NCBI GenBank assembly: GCA_900541715.1
Contig: UQLI01000017.1
Span: forward strand, 1 to 41,601
Source: an uncultured Collinsella sp.
GTDB lineage: Bacteria; Actinomycetota; Coriobacteriia; Coriobacteriales; Coriobacteriaceae
DNA: 41,601 bases
Direction of reading: 5' to 3'
Shown one piece after another: positions 20,478 to 28,671 of the stretch. Numbering within the stretch: position 1 is the first letter of the stretch; each line of letters begins with the position of its first letter. Both the position numbers and the translations under genes were made by a program. The notes beneath the pieces are model-generated. The model had not been told where the DNA came from and made no database searches. It was given only the letters and a program-made list of their open reading frames with translations.

Positions 20478-23243
20478 GTGAGTCTCGGCAGCAAACTATC
20501 CAATGCAAAGGTCTCCTTTGCGATATTTAAGCGCGACATTAAGCGACTGCTTGTGAACCCCGTCGCCTTGGTGGTTACCCTTGGCGTGTGCGTTATTCCC
20601 TCGCTGTATGCCTGGTACAACATCGTGGCCAACTGGGATCCGTACGGAAACACCCAGGGCATCAAGATTGCCATCGCCAACAACGATCGGGGCACCCAAA
20701 ACGACCTGGTGGGCGAGCTCAACGCGGGCGATCAGGTCGTCGATCAGCTCAAGGAGAACGATCAGCTGGGCTGGACCTTCGTCGATTCTGCGGCCGATGC
20801 CAAAGAGGGCGTCGAGAGCGGTGAGTACTATGCGGCCATCGTAGTCCCCAAGAACTTCTCGGATAACCTGGTTTCGATGCTCGACGGCAACTACCATCAG
20901 CCCAAGCTTACGTACTACGTCAATGAGAAGAAGAGCGCTATTGCGCCCAAGGTTACCGACACCGGTGCAAACACCATCGAGGAGCAGATCAACTCGGAAT
21001 TTGTCTCCACGGTGGGCGAGACCGTTGCCAGTATTGCCAAGGATGCCGGAGTCGATTTAAAGGACAAGGCAACCCAGACTCAGGATTCGTTGGCCGGTTC
21101 GGTATCAGAGGCTTCCGATACGTTGGGCGAAGTGCGTGATTCGATTGGCGACATGAATGCCGCCATCGATAAGACGAGTGGTTCCATTGCCTCGGCAGAT
21201 GCGGCACTTGCCGGTCTGCAGGGTCAGGCGCCGTCGCTGACGCAGGCGATCTCCCAGGGCAATGACCTGCTGGGCGAGGCTCGCGCCACGGCGGGCAACT
21301 CTGTCGCCTCGCTCTCCAAGGCGCTCTCGGAAGGCAGCCTTGCGCTCACCAAGACGTCAGCCTCCGCAAACGCTGCGATTGGCAAGCTGACGGGCACGGT
21401 CGCATCTACGACTACCCGTATCGACAACTCGCTTGAGTCTCTCCAAGCGACGATCGACCACAATAAGGCCGTTATCGGGCACTTGGAAATTCTCGTCAAT
21501 GACACGTCGACAGGTTCCAAGGAAATTGACGCGCGCATTGTATCGATCATCGATTTGCTCCGCGAGCAGAATGAAAAGCTTCAGAGCATCAAGGACGGTC
21601 TGTCTGCGCAGTCGAGCGCCATGGCGAATGACGCTGCGGCTGTCTCGGGTGCCAGCGACGCTATCAATAATGCAATTCAGACCGGTGCGACCAACCTTGG
21701 CCAGGCTCAGACGGACCTGGGTCAAAACGCGCTGCCGAAGGTCTCGAGCGCACTTGATTCGTTTGCCGCCGTCTCGGGTGATCTGACGGGAATCGTGTCT
21801 GGCCTCACGCCTACTATTGCAAGTGCGCGCGGTACACTTTCGCAACTCAACGCCACGCTCGGTCAGGCCAAGACCACGCTGTCCCAGACCGATGCCTCGC
21901 TTGCCAAGGTCCAGGACAAGCTCGCAACCGCCGCCAACGACACCGCGGCGCTACAGACCTCCGAGTCCATGGGCGAGCTGGCCGGCCTGATGGGCGTCGA
22001 CGTCGATGATGTTGCAGACTTCATGGCATCTCCGGTCGAGCTGACCTCAAAGTCAATTTACCCGGTCAAGAGCTTTGGTTCGGGCATTGCCCCGTTCTAT
22101 ACCAATCTGGCGCTGTGGGTGGGCGGCTACGTGCTTATCGCCATCTACAAGCTCGAGGTCGACCGCGAAGGCATCGGCAGCTTTACCGCGCGTCAGGGCT
22201 ACTTTGGCCGCTGGTTGCTCCTGGTGATCCTGGGCGCGTTGCAGGCCATCATCGTTACGGTAGGCGATCTGGTGATCGGCGTGCAGTGCGTCAGCCCGCT
22301 GCTGTTCGTGCTGGGCGGCATCGCCATCTCGTTCACCTACGTCAATATCATCTATGCGCTGTCCACCACGTTTAAGCATATCGGCAAGGCTATCGGCGTC
22401 ATTCTGGTTATCGTGCAGATCCCGGGTTCGTCGGGTATGTACCCCATCGAGATGATGCCAGGCTTCTTCCAGTGGCTGCACCCGCTGCTGCCCTTTACCT
22501 ACGGCATCAATCTGCTGCGCGAGACGGTCGGCGGCATGTATTCGTTCAACTACCTGTTTAACCTGTGCATTCTGGGCGTGTTCTTGATCGTGGCGCTCTT
22601 TATCGGCCTGCAGCTGCGTCCGCTGCTGCTCAACCTTAACCTGCTCTTTGATAAACAGCTCTCCACGACCGGTATGATGATTTGCGAGTCCAACGACCTG
22701 CCGCGCCAGCGCTACTCGCTGCGCACGGCCATGCGCGTCATGCTCGATTCCGATTCGTACCGTCGCGAACTGCTCGATCATGCGGTCGCCTTTGAACATC
22801 GCTACCCGTACTACATCAAGGGCGGTTTTGCCGCCGTGGTGGGCGTTCAGGTCCTGCTCTTTGTCCTGTCGACGGTTCTCGATATCGACAATAACGGCAA
22901 GATCATCCTGCTTGTCATTTGGATCATCTCGGTTATTGCCATCTGCGGCTGGCTGATCAATATCGAATATATCCGAGCGAGCCTCAATACCCAGATGCGC
23001 ATCTCGGCGCTTTCGGATGAGGACCTGCGTCGCGAGATGCGCGAACACACGGCCGCCATTCCTGCCGCCCGCCACATGTTTGGCCTCAACGCCAGCGAGC
23101 GTGGTGCCAAGGGCGGCGATCAGTCCACGGGCCGCTTGCCGCATATCGGCTCGCACCATAAATCTCAGGGCAGCGACAGCACAGCCACAAATGATGGAGA
23201 TACCACCGCGCTTGGCAAGCACTCCAAAGGAGGTGAGGCATAA
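20478..23243 (+). CDS. YhgE/Pip-family membrane protein (first of pair), 921 aa
   Basis: A large membrane protein of the YhgE/Pip family, which joins ABC-2-permease-like helices to a long extracellular coiled region. One N-terminal helix follows FKRDIKRLL and leads into the family motif YAWYN..ANWDPYGNT. Residues of about 190-520 are Ala/Ser/Asp-rich heptad-like sequence. A cluster of about six helices starts at FYTNLALWVGGYVLIAIYKL. After them a second two-helix block (YIKGGFAAVVGVQVLLFVL and ILLVIWIISVIAICGWLI) extends the C-terminus beyond the second gene's product. I chose GTG 20478 (GGATGG upstream) over GTG 20394 by alignment with the next gene's N-terminus. The exact function is unknown; the family includes the phage-infection protein Pip. 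Confidence 0.85.
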   Translation: MSLGSKLSNAKVSFAIFKRDIKRLLVNPVALVVTLGVCVIPSLYAWYNIVANWDPYGNTQGIKIAIANNDRGTQNDLVGELNAGDQVVDQLKENDQLGWTFVDSAADAKEGVESGEYYAAIVVPKNFSDNLVSMLDGNYHQPKLTYYVNEKKSAIAPKVTDTGANTIEEQINSEFVSTVGETVASIAKDAGVDLKDKATQTQDSLAGSVSEASDTLGEVRDSIGDMNAAIDKTSGSIASADAALAGLQGQAPSLTQAISQGNDLLGEARATAGNSVASLSKALSEGSLALTKTSASANAAIGKLTGTVASTTTRIDNSLESLQATIDHNKAVIGHLEILVNDTSTGSKEIDARIVSIIDLLREQNEKLQSIKDGLSAQSSAMANDAAAVSGASDAINNAIQTGATNLGQAQTDLGQNALPKVSSALDSFAAVSGDLTGIVSGLTPTIASARGTLSQLNATLGQAKTTLSQTDASLAKVQDKLATAANDTAALQTSESMGELAGLMGVDVDDVADFMASPVELTSKSIYPVKSFGSGIAPFYTNLALWVGGYVLIAIYKLEVDREGIGSFTARQGYFGRWLLLVILGALQAIIVTVGDLVIGVQCVSPLLFVLGGIAISFTYVNIIYALSTTFKHIGKAIGVILVIVQIPGSSGMYPIEMMPGFFQWLHPLLPFTYGINLLRETVGGMYSFNYLFNLCILGVFLIVALFIGLQLRPLLLNLNLLFDKQLSTTGMMICESNDLPRQRYSLRTAMRVMLDSDSYRRELLDHAVAFEHRYPYYIKGGFAAVVGVQVLLFVLSTVLDIDNNGKIILLVIWIISVIAICGWLINIEYIRASLNTQMRISALSDEDLRREMREHTAAIPAARHMFGLNASERGAKGGDQSTGRLPHIGSHHKSQGSDSTATNDGDTTALGKHSKGGEA

Positions 23244-25433
23244 ATGAAGAACATCCTGCATCTGTTTAAGCGCGATGTCCAAAACGTGTCTCGCTCCGTG
23301 ATCGGCTTGGTTGTCGTGATGGGCCTCATTATCGTACCGTGTCTGTACGCGTGGTTTAACATCGCCGGCAGCTGGGATCCGTACGGCAACACCGGCAATC
23401 TTAAGATCGCCGTGGTCAACACCGATGAGGGTTACGAGAGCGATTTGATCCCCGTCGAGGTTAACGTGGGCGAAAACGTGACCGCCACCCTACGCGGCAA
23501 CGAGAGCTTCGATTGGGTTGTGCTCAACAATCGCGAAAAGGCTATCGAGGGCGTTAAGTCGGGCGCGTACTATGCTGCCGTCGTTATCCCCAAAACGTTT
23601 AGCGCTGACATGATGACGCTTTTCTCGACCGACGTGAAACACGCCGATATCGAGTTTTACGAGAGCCAGAAGGCCAACGCCATTGCGCAGATCGTGACCG
23701 AGAAGGGTTCGAGTGCCGTTCAGAGCCAGGTTAACGAAACTTTTACCGAGACCATTACGAGCATCGGTCTTAAGACGGTGTCCAGCCTGCTCGATTACAT
23801 GAGCACCGACCAGGTCAGCAACTTTATCGCCAACCTGTCCTCGACGCTTGGCGATTCGATTGAGGACCTGCGAGACGTTCAGGCAAATGCTTCGTCGCTG
23901 GCGGGCATTTTGAGCTCTACGTCCGATTCGTTGACGTCGGCGAGCGGTATGCTCCAGCAGACGGGTACGGTCGATGAGTCGACCAAGCGGTTGATGGAGC
24001 ATGCCAAGAGCGGCATGAGCGATTCCAAAGAAGCGCTGAAGGCCGCCAACGACGCCATCAACGCCGCGATTGACGGAAGCGCTGGCTCGTTCGACAACGT
24101 GTCCGCCGAGCTTGCGAAGGCATTCGATGCCGCGAATCAGCATGTTGACCTTACGGTGTCTCAGCTCAACGATGCCGCGGCGGCGCTCAATACACGTGCC
24201 GACGATATCGACGCCACGGCCGACCAGCTCCGCGGCTTTGCCGAGCAGGTCAGTGACGAAAAGCTCCAGGAGAGCCTCAAGTCTGTGGCAACATCGCTGA
24301 ACAGGATCGCGGTGGAGTATCGCAACAGCGCCAAGGACCTGACGGCAACTGCTAAGTCCCTTTCTGACAGCATGGCAGAGGTCAACAGCACGCGTGCCGA
24401 AGTCGACCAGGCCATCGCCGATGCTAAGGCGGGCATTTCGGGCGCCAAGTCCGACTACGACTCCACGTTCTCGGTCAAGGCAAAGGAGCTCAAGAAGACG
24501 GTTTCAGGCATCCTGGACTCGCTGGATGGCATCTCGGGCGATCTGGATAGCGCCGTAGACGGCCTGACCAACGCATCCGGTTCGCTGGCAAAGGGCCTCT
24601 CCAAGGCCGCCAAGCTGGTCAACAAGGCTTCCGATCAGCTAGGTGAAGCGTCCGATAAGATCAGTGCGTTTAAGGATGAGCTCGATGGCGCCCTGATGTC
24701 GGACGACCTTGCCACGATCAAGACGATGATTGGCAACGATCCCGAGGGTTTGGCCGTGTCGCTTTCCGGTCCCGTCGCGCTCGATCGCAAACCGGTCTAT
24801 CCGATCCGCAACTACGGCTCGGCCATGGCGCCGTTCTACACGATTCTGTCGCTCTGGGTCGGCTCGATCGTGCTGGCGGCCATGATGAAGGTGTCGGTTG
24901 ACGATGAGCTTATCAACGAGCTCATCCCCGTACGCCTACACGAGATCTACCTGGGTCGTTACTTGTTCTTTGGCGGTTTGGCTCTGCTGCAGGCAACGCT
25001 CGTGTGCGCGGGCGACATCCTGTTCTTTGGCATCCAGTGCGACAACCCGCTGCAGTTTGTGCTGGCGGGCTGGGTCGCGAGTCTCGTGTTCTCCAATATC
25101 GTCTACACGCTTACGGTTTCGTTTGGCGATATCGGCAAGGCTTTGGCCGTTGTGCTGCTGGTCATGCAGGTCGGCGGTTCGGGCGGCACGTTCCCCATCG
25201 AGATGACCGGTCCTGTGTTCCAGGCGATCTATCCGTTCCTGCCGTTCACTCACGGCATCAACGCCATGCATGCTGCCATGGCAGGCGCCTACCATATGGA
25301 GTACTGGGTTGAGCTGGGTATTCTGGCGAGCTATCTGATTCCGTCGCTGGCCCTGGGCGTCGTCTTCCGCCGTCCGGTCATCAAAGCCAACGACTGGATC
25401 ATCGAAAAGCTGGAGTCGACAAAGCTAATTTAG
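23244..25433 (+). CDS. YhgE/Pip-family membrane protein (second of pair), 729 aa
   Basis: It starts at ATG 23244 directly after the TAA of the first gene, with a strong AAAGGAGGTGAGG site. It opens MKNILHLFKRDVQNVSRS and shares the N-terminal motif YAWFN..GSWDPYGNT. A long extracellular heptad-rich region (about 170-500) follows. A six-helix ABC-2-like domain starts at APFYTILSLWVGSIVLAAMM and includes GGSGGTFPIEM and PFLPFTHGINAMHAA. It lacks the additional C-terminal two-helix block of its partner. Equal orientation, zero spacing and shared architecture suggest a heteromeric complex. Possible roles are export or envelope processes; no substrate can be named from sequence. Confidence 0.88.
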   Translation: MKNILHLFKRDVQNVSRSVIGLVVVMGLIIVPCLYAWFNIAGSWDPYGNTGNLKIAVVNTDEGYESDLIPVEVNVGENVTATLRGNESFDWVVLNNREKAIEGVKSGAYYAAVVIPKTFSADMMTLFSTDVKHADIEFYESQKANAIAQIVTEKGSSAVQSQVNETFTETITSIGLKTVSSLLDYMSTDQVSNFIANLSSTLGDSIEDLRDVQANASSLAGILSSTSDSLTSASGMLQQTGTVDESTKRLMEHAKSGMSDSKEALKAANDAINAAIDGSAGSFDNVSAELAKAFDAANQHVDLTVSQLNDAAAALNTRADDIDATADQLRGFAEQVSDEKLQESLKSVATSLNRIAVEYRNSAKDLTATAKSLSDSMAEVNSTRAEVDQAIADAKAGISGAKSDYDSTFSVKAKELKKTVSGILDSLDGISGDLDSAVDGLTNASGSLAKGLSKAAKLVNKASDQLGEASDKISAFKDELDGALMSDDLATIKTMIGNDPEGLAVSLSGPVALDRKPVYPIRNYGSAMAPFYTILSLWVGSIVLAAMMKVSVDDELINELIPVRLHEIYLGRYLFFGGLALLQATLVCAGDILFFGIQCDNPLQFVLAGWVASLVFSNIVYTLTVSFGDIGKALAVVLLVMQVGGSGGTFPIEMTGPVFQAIYPFLPFTHGINAMHAAMAGAYHMEYWVELGILASYLIPSLALGVVFRRPVIKANDWIIEKLESTKLI

Positions 25434-25462
25434 TGCGGCAACGTTAACGCTGATGTAGCACT

Positions 25463-25611
25463 AATGCCAGCGAGCGAGCCGCATTTGCGCCAAGGTGACG
25501 TGAAATGAAAGGGCGCTGACCTTCTGGTCGCGCCCTTGAAATTGAACGTCAGATTGGCGTGAATGCGGCTCGCGCAGCGTCGGCCGGTCCGCCGTTCGGT
25601 AGAACGGCGGA
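25463..25611 (-). repeat. Nested palindromic element, family 1, copy D (inverted)
   Basis: Read on the minus strand it has the order of copy C: TCCGCCGTTC/GAACGGCGGA hairpin, CGACGCTGCGCG, outer arm, inner hairpin, outer arm, CGCTCGCTGGCATT. The inner hairpin is AAGGGCGC with GCGCCCTT around GACC-AGAA-GGTC and a 1-nt bulge. Outer arms 25474-25501 and 25546-25573 pair with two small internal loops and share no sequence with the arms of C. It follows the YhgE pair. Confidence 0.85.
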
Positions 25612-25666
25612 ACAAAACGCTTTAGTGGGCTGGATTGCGATGCAACGCCGGTTGTTGCTACAGTAG

Positions 25667-25705
25667 CGGGGCGTGCCGGGGGTCCGGTGCGCCCCGTTTT
25701 TATTT
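25667..25705 (+). terminator. Terminator before the EamA permease gene
   Basis: CGGGGCG/CGCCCCG outer stem with an inner CCGG/CCGG pairing, then TTTTTATTT. It lies 68 bp before the permease start. Confidence 0.75.
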
Positions 25706-25772
25706 GACCATGAGGCGGCACGCAGCCATACGCGTGCGGACACCACGCCCAGATTGAGTGTGAGGATGTTCC

Positions 25773-26756
25773 ATGGCCCAATACGCTGCCAACGAAATCG
25801 AAAACATGCCCGATAGCCCTGTCGCACGGGAGGACCTGGGCGCCGGCGGCACCTCCCGCGGCGCCGGCGCGCGTTCCCCGTTCTTCTGGAAGGTCTTGCT
25901 GCTATCGGTGGCGGTCATCTGGGGCTATTCCTTTACCACCATGAAAGATGCGCTCGACACCATTCCGGTGTTCGAACTGCTCTATATTCGTTTTCTTCCG
26001 GCTTCGCTGGTTATGTTCGCCATCTTCCACAAACGCATCATCGCGCACTTTAATGCCCGCAACCTTATCGTCGGACTTGGTATGGGCGCACTTATGTGGG
26101 GCGCGTACGGTTTGCAGACGATTGGCCTGGCACAGACCACGGCGGGCAAGAGTGCATTTTTGACGGGTACCTATTGCATCTTCGTGCCGTTTGCGAGCTA
26201 CGTCCTAAGCGGCGAAAAGCTTACCCGTTACAACTTGGGCGCCGCGTTGCTGTGCCTGGCGGGCATTGGTCTGGTGGCGCTCGATAGCGTCGAGTTCAAT
26301 GTCGGCGATGTCATCACACTGGGCGGTGCGGTCTTCTTTGCCATCCAGATGGCGGTGACCGCCAAGTATGGCCGCAAGATGGACATCAACGTCATCACGT
26401 TTTGGATGTTTGTGGGCAACGGCGTGCTGAGCCTGATCTCGTCGCTGTTATTCGAGACCCAAGCGCCGCTGTCCGTGTGGACGCCGAGCTTTATCGGTGT
26501 GATGGCGTTTCTATCGGTGGGCTGTACGTGTGTGGCTCTGCTCATCCAAAACGTCGGCCTGGCGCATGTCCCGGCCTCAACGGGCTCGCTGCTCCTTTCG
26601 ATGGAGTCGCCTTCGGGTGTGCTGTTCTCGGTGCTGCTGATGGGGGAGGCGCTCACCTCGCGCCTGCTCGCCGGCTTCGCGCTCATCTTTCTTTCGATTA
26701 TCTTGAGCGAGACGCATTTCGATTTTTTGCGTCGAAAGCCGCGTCCGCAATTGTAA
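25773..26756 (+). CDS. DMT-superfamily (EamA) permease
   Basis: A 327-residue inner-membrane transporter with ten predicted helices in two five-helix EamA repeats. The first starts at LLLSVAVIWGYSFTTMKDAL, the second at GDVITLGGAVFFAIQMAV. Family features include GLQTIGLAQTTAGKSAFLTG and NVGLAHVPASTGSLLLSMESPSGVLFS. An unusually long Gly/Ala-rich cytosolic N-terminus of about 38 residues precedes helix 1. ATG 25773 follows a GTGAGGA site. The gene is flanked by terminators, so it is a single unit. The substrate of such permeases (amino acids, metabolites) cannot be read from sequence. Confidence 0.93.
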   Translation: MAQYAANEIENMPDSPVAREDLGAGGTSRGAGARSPFFWKVLLLSVAVIWGYSFTTMKDALDTIPVFELLYIRFLPASLVMFAIFHKRIIAHFNARNLIVGLGMGALMWGAYGLQTIGLAQTTAGKSAFLTGTYCIFVPFASYVLSGEKLTRYNLGAALLCLAGIGLVALDSVEFNVGDVITLGGAVFFAIQMAVTAKYGRKMDINVITFWMFVGNGVLSLISSLLFETQAPLSVWTPSFIGVMAFLSVGCTCVALLIQNVGLAHVPASTGSLLLSMESPSGVLFSVLLMGEALTSRLLAGFALIFLSIILSETHFDFLRRKPRPQL

Positions 26757-26768
26757 ACAATTTGTTGC

Positions 26769-26793
26769 GCCGCCTCCCGGGGCGGCATTTTTT
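26769..26793 (+). terminator. EamA permease terminator
   Basis: GCCGCC/GGCGGC stem followed by ATTTTTTA, 13 bases after the stop. Confidence 0.85.
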
Positions 26794-26819
26794 ATGCGTC
26801 GCCCTTAAAGTAGTACCTT

Positions 26820-26841
26820 GCACTTTACGCTATCAAAGTGC
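26820..26841. promoter_or_regulatory. 7-bp inverted repeat upstream of the amidohydrolase
   Basis: GCACTTT ACGCTATC AAAGTGC, perfect arms, 31 bp before the start codon. It could be an operator or a leader hairpin. Confidence 0.35.
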
Positions 26842-26871
26842 TTGCTGCAAAAACGTTACTGGAGGGCATCT

Positions 26872-28167
26872 ATGGCACCAGCACTGTCCGATCTTCAACC
26901 GCAATCAGCGCCCAAGGCCACCGCGGCGGCGCAGACCGCTATCGGCGACGGTCTTGTTGCAGAAGCTCAGGCTTTTGCAGACGAGCTCGCTGCGTGGCGA
27001 CACGATTTACATCAGATGCCCGAGCTGGGTAATAGCCTCCCGCAGACCTCTACGTATATCCAAGCGCGCCTGACCGAGATGGACATCCCATTTGCTACGC
27101 TCGTCGATGGTTCCTGCGTTGTGGGCCTTGTCGGCGCCGGTGCCGCCGCGGCCCAAGGCAATGGCATCTGCACGAATGAGCAGGCCGGTACGGTCATCAT
27201 GCTGCGTGGCGACATGGACGCCCTGCCCGTTGCCGAGGAATCCGGCGAGCCCTTTGCATCCACCAACGGCTGCATGCACGCTTGCGGTCACGATATGCAC
27301 GCGACGGCGCTGCTTGGTGCGGCTCGTATGCTCAAAGCGCGCGAGGCAGAGCTTGTTGATGCCAACGCTACGGTCAAGTTGCTGTTCCAGCCGGGCGAGG
27401 AAACCTTTGAGGGTGCCCGCGCCGCCATCGCCGACGGTCTGCTGCAGAACCCGCGTCCTCAGGTCGCCTTTGCCATGCATGTCAATAGCCAGTCGCCGCT
27501 CGGCCTGGTGCTCTACGGCAGCCCGGCGCTCTCGGGCGTGTACGGTTTTCGTATCACGCTTCAGGGCAAGGGCGGCCATGGCTCGAGCCCCGAGATTTGC
27601 ATCGACCCCATCACGGCCGGCGTGCATGTGCATCTGGCGCTCCAGGAGCTTATCGCTCGCGAAGTGCCGGCGGCCAAGGAGGTCGCACTGACCGTGGGTA
27701 AGTTTGCCGGTGGCCAAGCGGCCAACGTCATCCCAGATACCTGCGTGCTCGAAGGCACGCTGCGCGGCTTTGACGTCGAGCTCATGGAGCACCTCAAGAC
27801 CCGCATCGCGGAGGTCGTAAACGGCGTTGCCACAACATATCGTACGTCGGCGACCATCGAGACGCTTTCGGATGTTCCGCCGCTTGTACTCGACAGCGAT
27901 ATGACTCAGGTGTCGCTTGGCTACGTGGGCGCAGTGCTGCCCAAGGCGGCTTTCTTGCCGCTTTTCCATGCCATGGCGAGTGAGGACTTCGCGCTTATCT
28001 CGAGCGAGATTCCGAGTGCGTACTTTACCGTGGGCGCGGCCGTAACCGACACGGACGAACACTTTGCCCAGCACCATCCCAAGGCACGTTTTAGCGATGC
28101 CGAGCTTCCCCTTGGCGCCGCGGCTTATGCCGCCGTCGCTTTGGGCTACATCGCCGACCACCGGTAG
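26872..28167 (+). CDS. M20-family amidohydrolase / metallopeptidase
   Basis: A 431-residue binuclear metal hydrolase of the M20D type (HipO/AbgB-like), acting on N-acyl amino acids or related amides. Metal and catalytic motifs are LRGDMDALPV, HACGHDMHATALLGAA and LFQPGEETFEGA. The dimerisation domain has GKGGHGSSPEICIDPI, and the last metal ligand lies in HAMASEDFALIS. ATG 26872 follows GGAGGG at good spacing; in-frame codons further up have no site. A remnant of a transporter gene follows directly in another frame, suggesting a former hydrolase-transporter pair. The true substrate is unknown. Confidence 0.92.
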   Translation: MAPALSDLQPQSAPKATAAAQTAIGDGLVAEAQAFADELAAWRHDLHQMPELGNSLPQTSTYIQARLTEMDIPFATLVDGSCVVGLVGAGAAAAQGNGICTNEQAGTVIMLRGDMDALPVAEESGEPFASTNGCMHACGHDMHATALLGAARMLKAREAELVDANATVKLLFQPGEETFEGARAAIADGLLQNPRPQVAFAMHVNSQSPLGLVLYGSPALSGVYGFRITLQGKGGHGSSPEICIDPITAGVHVHLALQELIAREVPAAKEVALTVGKFAGGQAANVIPDTCVLEGTLRGFDVELMEHLKTRIAEVVNGVATTYRTSATIETLSDVPPLVLDSDMTQVSLGYVGAVLPKAAFLPLFHAMASEDFALISSEIPSAYFTVGAAVTDTDEHFAQHHPKARFSDAELPLGAAAYAAVALGYIADHR

Positions 28168-28169
28168 CA

Positions 28170-28367
28170 CCCAATCTTGCTACTCGTTTGTTTAAGATGG
28201 TCGGCGGCACCGTGGGCGCCATCGTTTCGGGTGTGCTGTCCGATGCCACGGGCTCTTTTGCGAGCACCTGGATTGTCTGCTTGGTGTGCTCGGTGGCTAT
28301 GTTGGTGTTTCTACTGGCGTCTGAGCCCATCGCCGCCAAGCTGCGTGCAAGCGTGGCGGGGGAGTAG
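28170..28367 (+). pseudogene. Truncated MFS transporter (C-terminal remnant)
   Basis: Read from 28170, the frame gives PNLATRLFKMVGGTVGAI, then VSGVLSDATGSFASTWIV and a hydrophobic helix, ending KLRASVAGE at the TAG 28365-28367. G-x-x-x-G-x-x-S-G and the final helix with a basic tail are typical of the last two helices of a major-facilitator permease. No start codon with a ribosome site and no N-terminal ten helices are present. It begins within 3 bases of the amidohydrolase stop, so a deletion removed the front of the gene. Confidence 0.7.
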
Positions 28368-28404
28368 ACGTCCGTCGCTCTTTTCTGTTTGCCCCGTTCT
28401 GTTT

Positions 28405-28464
28405 GTGGCCGCCCTGGAAGCCGAATGGATGCTCGTACCATCATTCGGTTTCCAAGGCGGTCAC
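28405..28464. repeat. Palindrome 1 of 3 upstream of hisS
   Basis: 23-nt arms, 28405-28427 and 28442-28464, complementary except at three positions, with a 14-nt loop. Confidence 0.75.
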
Positions 28465-28477
28465 GGGCCTACGAAAT

Positions 28478-28539
28478 GATCCGTTTTCCTCCGTCCCCAA
28501 GGGATCACGTGATCCGAAGGGGACGGAGGAAAACGGGTC
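28478..28539. repeat. Palindrome 2 of 3 upstream of hisS
   Basis: 21-nt arms (28478-28498 and 28519-28539) with one mismatch, enclosing a perfect 14-bp palindrome GGATCACGTGATCC. Confidence 0.8.
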
Positions 28540-28546
28540 ACAAACA

Positions 28547-28606
28547 GCGGCGGCGCATCTGGCCGAACGAGTCCCCATACCCTCGTTCGGTCAGACGCGC
28601 CGCCGC
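28547..28606. repeat. Palindrome 3 of 3 upstream of hisS
   Basis: 25-nt arms (28547-28571 and 28582-28606) with two mismatches and a 10-nt loop. It ends 18 bp before the TATAAT of hisS. No gene is seen in 28368-28671. Confidence 0.8.
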
Positions 28607-28623
28607 GTTGCTGCTTTGTGCCG

Positions 28624-28629
28624 TATAAT
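28624..28629 (+). promoter_or_regulatory. hisS -10 element
   Basis: Consensus TATAAT, 43 bp before the start codon. The -35 position falls in the right arm of palindrome 3 and shows no match to TTGACA. Confidence 0.55.
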
Positions 28630-28671
28630 GTCTACTATCTATGACGCGATACAAAAGAAAGGTGTTTGCCC

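Noticed and set aside
22053..23282. 409-codon open frame opposite the first YhgE gene
   Set aside because: Composition is that of an antisense frame and it crosses the junction of two clear genes.
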